Origin: Vibrio litoralis DSM 17657
Lineage (GTDB): Bacteria > Pseudomonadota > Gammaproteobacteria > Enterobacterales > Vibrionaceae
Direction of reading: 5' to 3'
DNA length: 64,000 nt
Assembly: GCF_000426765.1 (NCBI RefSeq)
Contig: NZ_AUFZ01000019.1
Coordinates: forward strand, 62,001 to 126,000
This document shows positions 8,576-17,982 of the stretch, piece by piece. Below the pieces are notes generated by a model that ran no database searches, was not told the DNA's origin, and worked only from the letters and a program-made list of their open reading frames with translations. Position numbers and translations under genes: made by a program. How positions within the stretch are numbered: position 1 is the first letter of the stretch; each line of letters starts with the position of its first letter.

Positions 8576-10159
8576 ATGCAGAAGTTTCATTCACAAATAA
8601 CGCAACTTGCGCTTGATTTGACGTTAGGAATATCCAATCAAGACCGCTTTGATCGTTTGCTAGAAGTATTAAGGAATATTTTAAATTGTGATGCAGCGGC
8701 ATTGCTTGCTTATCGAAATCAACAGTTTGTGCCATTAGCGATTGATGGTTTATATGATGAGGTGATGGGACGACGGTTTAATCTTGATGAACATCCTCGT
8801 TTAGAAGCGATTGCACGAGCGGGGGATGTGGTTCGTTTTCCTGCCGATAGTGATATTGCTGACCCTTATGATGGACTGATCCCGAACAAAGGGGACAAAT
8901 TACACATCCATGCCTGTGTTGGGTTGCCGTTAATTGCACATGGCCATTTGATTGGGGCGCTGACGATAGATGGCTTTGATGCTCATCAGTTTGACACTTT
9001 CACTGATGGTGACTTACGAACCATTAGTGCGCTGGCAGCCGCGAGCTTACATACCTCTTTATTAGTGAAGCAATTGGAATCACAGGTGGTGAATACCAGT
9101 GATGCAGACTCTCATATCACGAAAGAAATGAATTTAACTGAGGAGATGGTTGGTCAGTCGGGCGCGATGATGGATTTAAGAATGCAGATCCAAGCGGTGG
9201 CGAATACCGACCTTTCGGTTTTGATTATGGGAGAAACCGGGGTTGGTAAAGAGCTTGTCGCGACCGCCATTCATAATCAATCGAATCGTGCCAAGCAAAA
9301 CTTGGTGTATTTAAACTGTGCGGCTTTACCTGAGTCGGTGGCTGAAAGTGAGTTATTTGGCCATGTAAAAGGGGCCTTTACTGGCGCGATTAGTCACCGT
9401 AAAGGCAAGTTTGAATTAGCCGATAATGGCACGTTATTTTTAGATGAAGTGGGTGAATTGCCTTTAGGGCTGCAATCCAAATTATTGCGAGTATTGCAAT
9501 ATGGCGATTTACAGCGAGTTGGCGATGACAGTGTGCTTAAAGTGAATACCCGCATTGTGGCAGCAACCAACCGAGACTTGCATCAAGATGTAGTGAACGG
9601 CAAGTTTCGGGCGGATTTATATCACCGCTTGAGTGTTTTTCCCATTCATGTTCCGGCGCTCAGAGAGCGAACAGGGGATATTACCTTGTTGAGTGGCTTT
9701 TTTATTGAAAAGTGCAAACACAAACTGAATTTGAATCATCTAAGTATCTCCCCTGCGGCTTTGCAGTTATTGGGGCAATATAGTTGGCCGGGTAATATTC
9801 GTCAGCTTGAGCATGCTATCCACCGTGCGGCGGTGTTATCAAAAACAGAAAAGGTAGCAAAAACAGAAAATAATCAGCCTAGTCCGATTAGTTTACAGCC
9901 TCATCATTTTGAATTGATGCAAGCAGAATCTAGCTCACTACAAGGTATTGAAAATCAAAATCAGCTAGCGGATACCGTTAATTCTGACATAGCTAAGGAC
10001 TACTCCTTGGGTCTAAAAGCGGCTACTGAAACATTTCAAGCACAAGTGATCACGGATGCACTAAACAATAATCAGCAGAACTGGTCTGCTACTGCTCGTG
10101 AGTTGAAAATAGACAGTGGTAATTTGCATCGACTAGCCAGACGCCTAGGATTAAAGTAA
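8576..10159 (+). CDS. norR: Nitric oxide-responsive sigma-54 activator NorR
   Basis: A 527-residue enhancer-binding protein. Domains: N-terminal GAF domain that senses NO through a mononuclear iron (about 1-180), AAA+ domain with Walker A GETGVGKE (219-226), the sigma-54-contacting GAFTGA loop (266-271) and Walker B LFLDEVGE, and a C-terminal Fis-type helix-turn-helix (last ~35 residues). I placed the start at 8576 (MQKFHSQ), because an upstream in-frame start at 8501 would put the operators inside the gene and add residues not typical of NorR. Activates the divergent norVW operon. Confidence 0.93.
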   Translation: MQKFHSQITQLALDLTLGISNQDRFDRLLEVLRNILNCDAAALLAYRNQQFVPLAIDGLYDEVMGRRFNLDEHPRLEAIARAGDVVRFPADSDIADPYDGLIPNKGDKLHIHACVGLPLIAHGHLIGALTIDGFDAHQFDTFTDGDLRTISALAAASLHTSLLVKQLESQVVNTSDADSHITKEMNLTEEMVGQSGAMMDLRMQIQAVANTDLSVLIMGETGVGKELVATAIHNQSNRAKQNLVYLNCAALPESVAESELFGHVKGAFTGAISHRKGKFELADNGTLFLDEVGELPLGLQSKLLRVLQYGDLQRVGDDSVLKVNTRIVAATNRDLHQDVVNGKFRADLYHRLSVFPIHVPALRERTGDITLLSGFFIEKCKHKLNLNHLSISPAALQLLGQYSWPGNIRQLEHAIHRAAVLSKTEKVAKTENNQPSPISLQPHHFELMQAESSSLQGIENQNQLADTVNSDIAKDYSLGLKAATETFQAQVITDALNNNQQNWSATARELKIDSGNLHRLARRLGLK

Positions 10160-10258
10160 TAGTGTTGCCATACTCAATAAATACGTTCACTAAACTGCGA
10201 TATCTATGCCCAGTAACGAGGGTATATCATGATATTAATAAGTACTTAAGGGGAATAT

Positions 10259-10636
10259 ATGAGCCATTTAGTCATTCCAAAACATTGGAAAATCCGACGT
10301 TCTACTCACTTTTTTACTAAAGATAATATACCTAAAGCGTTACTGACTCATCACAATACCGCAGAAGGTGTTTTTGGACAGATCTGTGTCATGCAAGGAA
10401 CGGTTACTTTTTATGGGTTTGCAAATGAAGAAGCCACTGAGCCAGAACAAGTAGTGGTGATTAATGCCGGTTCGTTTGCCACGAGTCCGCCTCAATATTG
10501 GCATCGTGTTGAACTCAGCGATGATGCTCAATTTAATATTAATTTTTGGGCTGAAGAAGAAACCGGTAATAAAGCTATGTTTAAAAGCTCAAGAATTCAT
10601 AGCAAACCCATCGATGGGTTATTAGATAACAAGTAA
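10259..10636 (+). CDS. DUF1971/YeaR-like cupin protein
   Basis: A 125-residue single-domain protein of the DUF1971 (TehB-like/YeaR) family, with a small cupin-like beta-barrel: VIPKHWKIRRSTHFF at the start, GVFGQICVMQGTVTFYGF in the middle and SPPQYWHRVEL. In E. coli yeaR is induced by nitrate, nitrite and NO, which fits its position directly after norR here, but its biochemical role is unknown. GGGGAAT precedes the ATG. An ATATCATGATAT palindrome lies 23 bp upstream of the start and may be an operator. Confidence 0.8.
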   Translation: MSHLVIPKHWKIRRSTHFFTKDNIPKALLTHHNTAEGVFGQICVMQGTVTFYGFANEEATEPEQVVVINAGSFATSPPQYWHRVELSDDAQFNINFWAEEETGNKAMFKSSRIHSKPIDGLLDNK

Positions 10637-10779
10637 GCGGCTTAATCATTCTAAATGGCTAATAGCTTATACCTATCAAATCGATATATTCAATCCATTA
10701 TCCCTTATTAACTCTAAGGGCTATTCTATGTCCATAGCAAAGTTAATGTTAATCACTACTCACGACAAGAGAGGCGATA

Positions 10780-11250
10780 ATGGAAAAGAATATGATTGGT
10801 TTGAACAAACAACAAACAGCAACATTGGTGGATGATCTCAACCAACTATTGGCAGATTATCAAATTCTCTATACCAATGTGCGTGGTTATCACTGGAACA
10901 TTAAAGGTCGTGATTTCTTTGAATTACACGCTAAATTTGAAGAGATTTATAACGACTTGGTTGTGAAAGTAGATGAAATTGCTGAGCGTATTTTGACACT
11001 AGGTGGCACGCCGGTTCATGCTTTCTCACGTTATTTAGAGATGTCAGATCTGGAAGAAACCTTGAATGTGTCGAATGGCAGAGAAGCGGTGGGTAATATC
11101 TTATCGGCTTACCGAGTACTACTGACTAAGCAGCGTCAAATTGTGAAAACTGCTGCTGATGTTGACGACGAAGGTACGGTTTCACTAATGAGTGACTATA
11201 TCAGTCAGCAAGAAAAAGAAAGCTGGATGCTGAATGCTTATCTTCAATAA
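10780..11250 (+). CDS. dps: Dps DNA-protection ferritin
   Basis: A 156-residue Dps/mini-ferritin that forms dodecamers, oxidises Fe(II) with H2O2 and shields DNA in stationary phase or oxidative stress. The Dps fingerprint YHWNIKGRDFFELHAKFEEIYNDL (key residues His38, His50, Glu54) and VDEIAERILTLGG give the inter-subunit ferroxidase site. The N-terminal tail is short, with few lysines, so DNA binding may be weaker than in E. coli Dps. Single gene with its own terminator. Confidence 0.95.
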   Translation: MEKNMIGLNKQQTATLVDDLNQLLADYQILYTNVRGYHWNIKGRDFFELHAKFEEIYNDLVVKVDEIAERILTLGGTPVHAFSRYLEMSDLEETLNVSNGREAVGNILSAYRVLLTKQRQIVKTAADVDDEGTVSLMSDYISQQEKESWMLNAYLQ

Positions 11251-11283
11251 TTCCGCTTATTCAACGATGAACAAGTGATACTA

Positions 11284-11317
11284 CGCCCAGCCTTTGCATC
11301 AAAGACTGGGCGTTTTT
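11284..11317 (+). terminator. Terminator after dps
   Basis: CGCCCAG / CTGGGCG stem with a 15-nt loop, followed by TTTTT. Confidence 0.9.
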
Positions 11318-11445
11318 ATAAGCTCAAAACCAAGTAACCACTCAAACATTATGGTTAAAGAAATCACAAAACAAAAACAATAAGTTACACCTTGATCACG
11401 AACTGACAACCTACTGATTCATTTTTTATAAAAACCGTATTAAAA

Positions 11446-11483
11446 ATAGCATCCTAATAAGAAGTATAAGTAGGATGCGCTAT
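11446..11483 (+). promoter_or_regulatory. Hairpin covering the ribosome site of the DASS gene
   Basis: GCATCCTA (11449-11456) pairs perfectly with TAGGATGC (11471-11478), which contains the only Shine-Dalgarno-like AGGA before the ATG at 11482. Three further pairs across a two-base bulge would reach the start codon. This would hide the translation start. Confidence 0.55.
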
Positions 11484-12945
11484 GTCGATACTAGAAAAAG
11501 AGTCAGTTATTCCAATTAATTCCCGCTACTTAGGTCTTGTACTAGGTCCTCTGGTGTTAATTGCTACTTTAATTTTCCCTGCACCATTTGAAGGTTTAAG
11601 TGAACCCGCTTGGCGCATGATTGGCTTGGCGACTTTTATGGCGATTTGGTGGGTAACTGAAGCCGCGCCGATCCCTGTTACGTCCTTTTTGCCAATAATT
11701 CTTTCTCCATTACTCGGTACAGCAGATATTAAAACTGCTACGGCAGCTTATGCTAATCCATTAATTTTCTTATTCTTGGGCGGTTTTATGCTGTCGATTG
11801 CGATGGAAAAATGGAATCTGCATCGGCGCGTTGCTCTGATTGCGATGTTAGCGGTAGGGAACAAACCGGCACATCAAGTCGGTGGATTAATGTTAGTCAC
11901 AGCGTTTCTTTCTATGTGGATGAGTAATACGGCAACTGCGGTGATGATGCTGCCAATTGGTATGTCAATTATTACGATGGTATGCGGTGAGAAAGGTGAT
12001 AAAAACCCTCAGTTTGCCAGTGCTTTACTACTAGGTATTGCTTATTCCGCCAGTATTGGTGGGCTTGCTACTTTAATCGGTACGCCACCAAATGCTTTGC
12101 TTGCTGCGTATTTATCGAGCTCTTATCAAATCGAACTAGGATTTGGTCGTTGGATGATGGTGGGGTTACCGCTGACGATTGTGATGCTGACACTGGCTTG
12201 GGTGTGGTTGACCAAGGTGTCTTATAAGTTGCCAAATGAAGATGCAGGTGATGCTCGCAGTTTATTGAAAAACCAATTGCAGTTACTGGGTAAATTAAGC
12301 AAAGGCGAAAAATGGGTTGCGGTAATTTTTGTTGGTGCAGCGGTCAGTTGGATTATTCGTCCACTATTGGCGAAATGGACCGGCTTACCAATTAACGATA
12401 CCAGTATCGCGATTTTTGCTGCTCTATTGTTGTTTGTGATTCCTGTGAACGTGAAAAAACAAGAGTTTGTTCTCGACTGGGAAAGCACTAAGAAACTACC
12501 TTGGGGCGTACTATTACTGTTTGGTGGTGGTTTAAGTTTAGCGGCGCAGATTAAATCGTCTGGTTTAGCGGACTTTATCGGCGATAGCTTAGGCGCGACG
12601 AGCGGCATGCCGATTATTGTGGTGATGTTAATTGTCACCGCAGCAATTATCTTCTTAACCGAAGTGACCAGTAATACTGCCACGGCAGCGGGCTTCCTAC
12701 CGTTACTTGGCCCAATTGCGATTGCGATGGGTGAAGGCCCAATGATGTTAGCCATCCCAGCAGCACTAGCAGCAAGTTGCGCCTTTATGATGCCAGTGGC
12801 CACTCCACCAAACAGCATCGTATTTGCTTCCGGTCAGCTTAAAATCAAAGAGATGATTCGTGCAGGTTTTGCGTTGAATATCATGGGTATTTTCATCATC
12901 ACAGCATTAAGCTACACGCTGGCCGCTTGGGTGTTTGGGATGTAG
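11482..12945 (+). CDS. DASS-family (SLC13/INDY) sodium-coupled carboxylate transporter
   Basis: A 487-residue inner-membrane protein with about eleven hydrophobic segments. It carries the two Ser-Asn-Thr signatures that bind carboxylate and Na+ in VcINDY-type transporters: MSNTATAVMMLP (SNT at 148-150) and TSNTATAAGFLP near 395. Such proteins import succinate, malate, fumarate or related acids with Na+. The exact substrate is not visible. Single gene; a hairpin covers its ribosome site. Confidence 0.92.
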   Translation: MSILEKESVIPINSRYLGLVLGPLVLIATLIFPAPFEGLSEPAWRMIGLATFMAIWWVTEAAPIPVTSFLPIILSPLLGTADIKTATAAYANPLIFLFLGGFMLSIAMEKWNLHRRVALIAMLAVGNKPAHQVGGLMLVTAFLSMWMSNTATAVMMLPIGMSIITMVCGEKGDKNPQFASALLLGIAYSASIGGLATLIGTPPNALLAAYLSSSYQIELGFGRWMMVGLPLTIVMLTLAWVWLTKVSYKLPNEDAGDARSLLKNQLQLLGKLSKGEKWVAVIFVGAAVSWIIRPLLAKWTGLPINDTSIAIFAALLLFVIPVNVKKQEFVLDWESTKKLPWGVLLLFGGGLSLAAQIKSSGLADFIGDSLGATSGMPIIVVMLIVTAAIIFLTEVTSNTATAAGFLPLLGPIAIAMGEGPMMLAIPAALAASCAFMMPVATPPNSIVFASGQLKIKEMIRAGFALNIMGIFIITALSYTLAAWVFGM

Positions 12946-12948
12946 GGA

Positions 12949-13003
12949 AACGTTGCTCGAGCGCTTTGCTTCTAGGGCGCTACGCTGCTCGTAACTCGAT
13001 GAT
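12949..13003. repeat. CTCG/ACGAG-type degenerate repeat cluster
   Basis: Interspersed CTCGAGCGC, TTCTAGGGCGC, CTGCTCGTAACTCG strings. The same words recur at 13061-13101, 41636-41715, 47935-48054 and 61808-61975. Together with 13061-13101 it brackets the terminator between the convergent DASS and olsF genes. Confidence 0.6.
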
Positions 13004-13020
13004 GCTGTAGTGATTTAACT

Positions 13021-13055
13021 AAGCCGATAACTGTCATTGTTATCGGCTTTTTTCT
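13021..13055 (+). terminator. Terminator after DASS transporter
   Basis: 11-bp perfect stem AAGCCGATAAC / GTTATCGGCTT with a 7-nt loop and a T-run. Confidence 0.93.
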
Positions 13056-13093
13056 TTTCCGAGACACGAGCGACGACACGCGAAGCGTCCGAG

Positions 13094-14836
13094 TTACGTA
13101 TTCTTATGCTTCCCCAAATACCCCAAACTTTCCTCTTTCCCCATATATTTCGCCAAAGTACGCTGCGGCACTTTACGTAGATCAACCACAATTAAGCCAT
13201 CAAGTGTATCATTAAAGTCTTTGTCGACATTAAAGCTGATCAACTTGCCATTTAAGTTGAGGTATTGTTTTAGCAATACGGGAATGCTTTTTTGTCCTAA
13301 ACGGGTGAGTACTTTGGAGAGGAGTTGAATATCAGCGAGTGACGACAACATATCAGCCCGCCAGAAGCTGTTCTTGCTTTTTTTCAGTGGATTACTGGCT
13401 TTGACTAGGGTGGCACTGTCTTGATCGAAATGATGCATTTCAAGGGTCGAAACCATCAATTCACGCGCAGTTGGGCTGTATTCACTACTAATGCTTACCG
13501 GGCCAAATAAGTGAGTATATTGTGGGTTGCGGTAGGCGTATGTAGCAATGCCTTTCCACAATAACAGTAATGCAGTAAGACTACGTTGGTAATGCAAGTC
13601 GATAACTGAACGGCCCATTTCAATCGCATGACCAAATTGATTGATCAGCGTTTCATCAAATTGGAATAGGGTTCGAGAGTATAAACCTTGCACGCCTTTA
13701 TTTTGCAGAATGTGATCGGTTAACCCTAGTCTGTAAGCACCGACTAATCGCTGGGCCTCGTTATCCCAAATGAAGAGGTGTTGATAGTAGTGGTCAAATT
13801 CATCAAGGTCACATTCTTTGCCTGTGCCTTCATTGACGAGGCGGAAATTGGCCTCACGAATTCGACCTATTTCTTGTAACAGATTCTGTATGGCAGAGCT
13901 GTCGCAGCAATAAACATCAAAGTTTTTAAAGTTTAATAAGTGGGCTGATGTTGGGAGTCCGTGAATATCCGAGATCAATCGATCTTGTAAGATCGGCGCG
14001 ATCACGGGTGTTTGATGGGGCAAACTAGGTGCTTGATGTTCAGCTCTAGGCGCGAGTAAATAAGTATTTAATCTTAGATAGTCAACGATATGCTGTTCGC
14101 TCGATAAGCTCTCAATTTCTTTTCGATCAATCAGATCACCAATTGAAATATCGATCATTTGGTTGGTTTTATTGAGCATTTCTCGGCCTAGCATGGCGGT
14201 TCGCAAGTAGGGATGAACCATGCCCGCCCAATAAAAGGACTTACTATTATGGCCGTTGATATGCATGGCAAGCGCGTTGGCATTGCTACGTTTGATCAAT
14301 TTAGCGACTGAACGACTCCATGGTTTGTCATTGAGTTGTCCTTGTTCGTCAAAGCTCGATACTTCACCGGCAGGAAATACCAATAATACGCCATCATTAT
14401 GCAGGTGTTTTAAGCCTTCACGTAGTGCTTTGATATTGGCACTAACGGCATTTTTTCCTTCAAATACATCGACACTGATAAAGAGTGGTGCGAGCTCCGG
14501 CAATCTCTTTAAAAATTGGTTGGCCAGTACTTTTACATCAGGTCGAACCTGCAACAACATCTCTGCCAGTATCACGCCTTCCACCGCACCGAGTGGGTGA
14601 TTGGCGACGATCACTAAAGGCCCTGTCGCCGGAATATTACTAAGATGACCAGAAGCAACCTGATATTGCACGCCGAGCTTTTCTAAGGTGTGACGTAAAA
14701 AGCTTTTCGTGTCGAGATGCTTTGGCAGCTGTCGATAGTAAGTATCTAAGGTGTGCAGGCCGGTGACTCTTTCTGCGGCACGCTCGAGTAGGCGAAAAGG
14801 AGTCACGCTGGGTAAACGAAAAGGACTAGTTTGCAT
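13094..14836 (-). CDS. olsF: OlsF-like bifunctional ornithine lipid synthase
   Basis: A 580-residue fusion. The N-terminal half (about 40-260) is a lysophospholipid acyltransferase domain with NHPLGAVEG (79-87) at the catalytic position and FPAGEVSS (154-161). The C-terminal half (about 300-480) is an OlsB-type GNAT acyltransferase with EMGRSVIDLHYQRSLTALLLLWKGI. In OlsF proteins, described in Serratia and V. cholerae, the C-terminal domain N-acylates ornithine and the N-terminal domain adds the second acyl chain to make ornithine lipid. It is the last gene of a six-gene unit. I see no obvious Pho box before it. A simple hemolysin-like GNAT label would be the alternative. Confidence 0.8.
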   Translation of the reverse strand: MQTSPFRLPSVTPFRLLERAAERVTGLHTLDTYYRQLPKHLDTKSFLRHTLEKLGVQYQVASGHLSNIPATGPLVIVANHPLGAVEGVILAEMLLQVRPDVKVLANQFLKRLPELAPLFISVDVFEGKNAVSANIKALREGLKHLHNDGVLLVFPAGEVSSFDEQGQLNDKPWSRSVAKLIKRSNANALAMHINGHNSKSFYWAGMVHPYLRTAMLGREMLNKTNQMIDISIGDLIDRKEIESLSSEQHIVDYLRLNTYLLAPRAEHQAPSLPHQTPVIAPILQDRLISDIHGLPTSAHLLNFKNFDVYCCDSSAIQNLLQEIGRIREANFRLVNEGTGKECDLDEFDHYYQHLFIWDNEAQRLVGAYRLGLTDHILQNKGVQGLYSRTLFQFDETLINQFGHAIEMGRSVIDLHYQRSLTALLLLWKGIATYAYRNPQYTHLFGPVSISSEYSPTARELMVSTLEMHHFDQDSATLVKASNPLKKSKNSFWRADMLSSLADIQLLSKVLTRLGQKSIPVLLKQYLNLNGKLISFNVDKDFNDTLDGLIVVDLRKVPQRTLAKYMGKEESLGYLGKHKNT

Positions 14837-14925
14837 ATTGAGCTCCTAGATAACGACTATCAGTTCCATGATTGAAATAATTTACTGGTTAGATCTTGCA
14901 ATTTTTTTACAACGTCGCTCTCTGA

Positions 14926-15390
14926 TTAATCCAAAATGGTCGGCCAGTTTTCATCGGCTATTTTGATGAAGCGGTCTTTTTTAGGTAGCCAAGTATCTTG
15001 CACGCTTTGGTCGTAGTTGATGTATAGCTTTCCTTGATGGATAGTCCATTGATGTGGATCGCCCGGTGCTAATTGATTTTTTTCACCGACCGCCCAGGCG
15101 CAGTAACCACCGTATTGAGGAGCATATTTCTCAGGATCATCGGTAAACATGTCGAGATGTTCCTTGCTGGCAAACCACCATTCGGCGCCTTGGTATTTCG
15201 CTTTAAAGTTACTTGAACCTTCCACCGCTTTGCCTTCGGTAAAGTAAGCCACAGTGTCATAACCTTCGAGCGCTTTATTGCTGAAAAAGCCAGTGTAAAT
15301 AGGGTCACTTGCGGCGATTGCTTGAGTGCTAAACAAAGCCTGGCAAGCGAGTAATAGAGCAAATGTTAGCGTTTTCCAATAAGCTTTCAT
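14926..15390 (-). CDS. Exported YHS domain protein
   Basis: A 154-residue protein with a cleavable signal peptide (Lys then a hydrophobic core, likely cut after TQAIA or similar near residue 27) and one YHS domain: ALEGYDTVAYFTEGKAV, WWFASKEHLDMFTDDPEKYAPQYGGYCAWAV. YHS domains are small and often metal-associated; the role of this periplasmic family is unknown. It overlaps the preceding NRDE gene by 4 bp and lies 89 bp before olsF. Confidence 0.85.
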   Translation of the reverse strand: MKAYWKTLTFALLLACQALFSTQAIAASDPIYTGFFSNKALEGYDTVAYFTEGKAVEGSSNFKAKYQGAEWWFASKEHLDMFTDDPEKYAPQYGGYCAWAVGEKNQLAPGDPHQWTIHQGKLYINYDQSVQDTWLPKKDRFIKIADENWPTILD

Positions 15391-16145
15391 GCTGGTATCT
15401 CCGTCTTGATGATTCTTGGTTCTGTCAGACTATGTATCGCTTGAGACTGACATGCTGAACCGGGTTGGTAATCCATTGTGATGCAGTTAGCTTCGACATT
15501 GATCATGGTTAAGCTGACGGTTTGGGCGTCATCACGATGCATGCATACCGAGAGCGTGCCTGCTTGTGGCGAATGGCTCATGTGGTAGTCCCGCAATTGA
15601 CTGAAGCTAGGCTGTGTCTGATGTTTGGCTTGATGCTTGGTTTGGTTGTTGAAGTGTGCCAATCGCGCGGCCTGCACTTGCTCAAATTCAAGCGAAGATG
15701 ATGTGATCGGGCTCGATTGCTCGCGCGGTAACACTTCAAGTCCATCCCAGATAATCGCGGGTATTTGGCAATTTGGTGTCAGCTTTTCAGGATCAAAAAT
15801 TAATAAGCTAAATGGTGGGTAGCCGCTCCAATTGATAGTGGTTAATTGCTCAACGACTTGTGCGTAATTTTGACAATAAGCCAATTGGCGTACGAGTTGT
15901 CCACGGCTTTGTTTAGCGGAGCTTGGGGTTTGTCCTTGATAAAAATTCAGTAAGCACAAACTTAAACCGTGATTATTGGTGGCCACCCAAGTGCCTTGTC
16001 CATCTGGGTCGATAGGCATTAACGCTACACTATCTTGTTTGCTGAAAGCTTGAGGCGCTAGCGCAATCGAACGGGTTTTCTGTTCATCACGATTAAACAG
16101 TATTTGATAGCCACTGGCTGTGACTCGCCAAGTTAAGGTACACAT
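15387..16145 (-). CDS. NRDE/TANGO2-family protein
   Basis: A 252-residue protein starting MCTLTW and carrying the family signature FNRDE at about residue 17-21, then DGQGTWVATNNHGLSLCLLN. NRDE proteins are homologues of eukaryotic TANGO2, implicated in lipid, acyl-CoA or heme homeostasis but without a settled biochemical activity. The N-terminal Cys, exposed after Met removal, suggests an Ntn-hydrolase-like fold; that is inference. Tightly coupled to the YHS gene by a 4-bp overlap. Confidence 0.82.
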   Translation of the reverse strand: MCTLTWRVTASGYQILFNRDEQKTRSIALAPQAFSKQDSVALMPIDPDGQGTWVATNNHGLSLCLLNFYQGQTPSSAKQSRGQLVRQLAYCQNYAQVVEQLTTINWSGYPPFSLLIFDPEKLTPNCQIPAIIWDGLEVLPREQSSPITSSSLEFEQVQAARLAHFNNQTKHQAKHQTQPSFSQLRDYHMSHSPQAGTLSVCMHRDDAQTVSLTMINVEANCITMDYQPGSACQSQAIHSLTEPRIIKTEIPA

Positions 16146-16178
16146 TAGCTTAGTCTCCTCATTAGCCTAAACTCCTCA

Positions 16179-16730
16179 TTAACATAGACTCCTTAAATAA
16201 CTGGCAGTCGCCGGCGCATAAGAAAAAATGTCGTTGGTTTTAATCTGGCAAGCTTCGGCGTTTACTCGCATTACCGAAAAGTGGTGTGTCGTATGGCTCG
16301 ACACAAACAACAATTCTCGCTCTAGGCTAGAAGCCATCTGGCATATTTGTTGTTGGTAAATCGATGTTTCACTTTTGATGGTGACCGGCGTTGTTAAGTC
16401 TTGTTCGTTTAGCGCGAGTAACCAACGCTTAATTGCCTGTAGCTCATCAATACCAACCTCTCGCTGAGTTTCGACTAATGCCCCACGACGACGTTGATCG
16501 TAATCGATAACCCCTTGCGGGTAGCTCATCAGGGCAAAGTACATATCATTAATATGGCGCAAGTGAGCCCCTATGCTGCTTTGCACATAAGGCGTGGCGA
16601 TATAGATGTATTGAGCGTTATCAAGTTGCCCAAGTAGCTGCAGAGCTTGCTCAATCCCTTCAAGGTTGGCACTTACTAATGGATGGTGAGCATTGTGATT
16701 GTCTGATGATGCTGCCATAGATGTCGACAT
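16179..16730 (-). CDS. DinB-like metal-binding four-helix protein
   Basis: A 183-residue cytoplasmic protein that looks like the DinB/YfiT superfamily: a His in SSIGAHLRHINDMYFAL (near residue 54-58) and a C-terminal SHTTHHFSVMR provide the typical three-His metal site. Members include metal-dependent thiol transferases and hydrolases, so an enzymatic role on a small molecule is likely but unproven. Third gene of the dedA-to-olsF unit; 33 bp from the next gene. Confidence 0.65.
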   Translation of the reverse strand: MSTSMAASSDNHNAHHPLVSANLEGIEQALQLLGQLDNAQYIYIATPYVQSSIGAHLRHINDMYFALMSYPQGVIDYDQRRRGALVETQREVGIDELQAIKRWLLALNEQDLTTPVTIKSETSIYQQQICQMASSLERELLFVSSHTTHHFSVMRVNAEACQIKTNDIFSYAPATASYLRSLC

Positions 16731-16820
16731 TCCTTACCTTCTTACTCTCTATAAAGTGTTTAAGCTGCGTGTGCTTAACGCCCTTGATTCGTTTTTCAAT
16801 CCGTTCTTTAATCTGTTTTT

Positions 16821-17981
16821 TTAATCAGTAGCTGGGTAGTGTTTAATCAATTGTTTTTCTTGCTTTAATGCGCGGAACAATTCACGAAACGTAGGCACTT
16901 TATGCCCTGCTTTTCGTTGCAGTGCGCCAATTTCATATAAGCAGCGATATTGATAAAGCAAGGTAGAAAAAATCTCTTTGAGTGGGGTGTTGCTGTCCCA
17001 AATGTGTCCGGCTTCGCTGCTCGCACCATTCATTTCTAAAATATCGAAATCTTTGCCTTGCATTAGCGAGTCAATATCTTTGAATTTCACATCCAAGCGT
17101 CCAAAGTGATAGCCGGGGTAGTCATCAAAAATCTGGTCTAATTTTTCAGCGAGCGCATCGGTAATATAAGCGTTACCATTTTTGAAAATGCAGCCACGAC
17201 TATGACTACCAGCAAAGGCTAGTTGGAAAGGTTTGCCATGATCCAAAACCTGTTCGAGCTGATCTTGATGGCGAGGTAGATATAAATGCGCAAGTTGGCT
17301 AGCGCGTGGGTCTTGTTCAATCAATTGACGCAGAGTGTGCTTTCCTGTGCCGACTACTACCGGTGAATATTTAAGGGTAATAGAAAATACTTTGCTTTTT
17401 GCTTGGTTGGGGTAGCGTATATAAAACAGCCCAGCTTCGGCTTGATAAGGTGATTTTTTTTGCAGCATGTAGCGAGCGTTATCAGGAAAAGAGGCGATGT
17501 ATTGTTGTAGCTCTTGATCGGATTCCACTAATTGTACTCCGACCCCACGGCAACCTTGATCTGGCTTGGCAACCACTGGGTAGTCTAACCCTGCGTTAAT
17601 CATGGCTTGTTTGGCTTCTAGCCATTGCGCGGATAAGGAGGAACGCTCTGATTCGGTTTGCTTGATTAACGTAACAAAAGGCGGGATCCATTGTTTGGCG
17701 TAATCGCCCGCCAGTTCTAAAATCTCTTGTTTCGATTCACCGACCATACCGCTGAGTTTGATGTGTGGATTGGCGACTAAAGGCAGGCGAAAATCACGAT
17801 ATTTCACTCCATACCATAAGCTTTGTAAAACCACGGGCGTATAGAAAAACCAAGTTGGCCAAAACTCAAAACGAGAAACCACTTTACCCGAATCATCCAT
17901 TGTCGGCATACCTTGATTGGGTAAGGTTGGTGATGGCTGCCTAGTTAATGTCTCAGTTCGATCTTCAGGAGTTGCATACAT
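16821..17981 (-). CDS. ATP-grasp domain protein of unknown substrate
   Basis: A 386-residue protein with an ATP-grasp fold. ATP-binding Lys and Gly loop are visible in YPVVAKPDQGCRGVGVQLV (about 135-153), and the C-terminal metal-binding part reads GRLDVKF and DILEMNGASSEAGHIWD. ATP-grasp enzymes join a carboxylate to an amine or thiol through an acyl phosphate. A pre-domain segment FEFWPTWFFYTPVVLQSLWYG could associate with the membrane. It starts one base after the dedA stop, so the two are translationally coupled. The pairing with a lipid aminoacyl pathway (olsF) is inference. Confidence 0.75.
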   Translation of the reverse strand: MYATPEDRTETLTRQPSPTLPNQGMPTMDDSGKVVSRFEFWPTWFFYTPVVLQSLWYGVKYRDFRLPLVANPHIKLSGMVGESKQEILELAGDYAKQWIPPFVTLIKQTESERSSLSAQWLEAKQAMINAGLDYPVVAKPDQGCRGVGVQLVESDQELQQYIASFPDNARYMLQKKSPYQAEAGLFYIRYPNQAKSKVFSITLKYSPVVVGTGKHTLRQLIEQDPRASQLAHLYLPRHQDQLEQVLDHGKPFQLAFAGSHSRGCIFKNGNAYITDALAEKLDQIFDDYPGYHFGRLDVKFKDIDSLMQGKDFDILEMNGASSEAGHIWDSNTPLKEIFSTLLYQYRCLYEIGALQRKAGHKVPTFRELFRALKQEKQLIKHYPATD

Positions 17982-17982
17982 A

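Noticed and set aside
10726..10745. OxyR-like site before dps (CTAT..ATAG)
   Set aside because: Only one imperfect inverted pair with the wrong order of half-sites for the OxyR consensus.
12222..12818. 198-codon minus-strand frame
   Set aside because: Shadow of the DASS transporter gene; composition is that of reverse-translated membrane helices.
14837..14925. Pho box before olsF
   Set aside because: No pair of CTGTCAT-like repeats is visible, though phosphate control of ornithine lipids is common.
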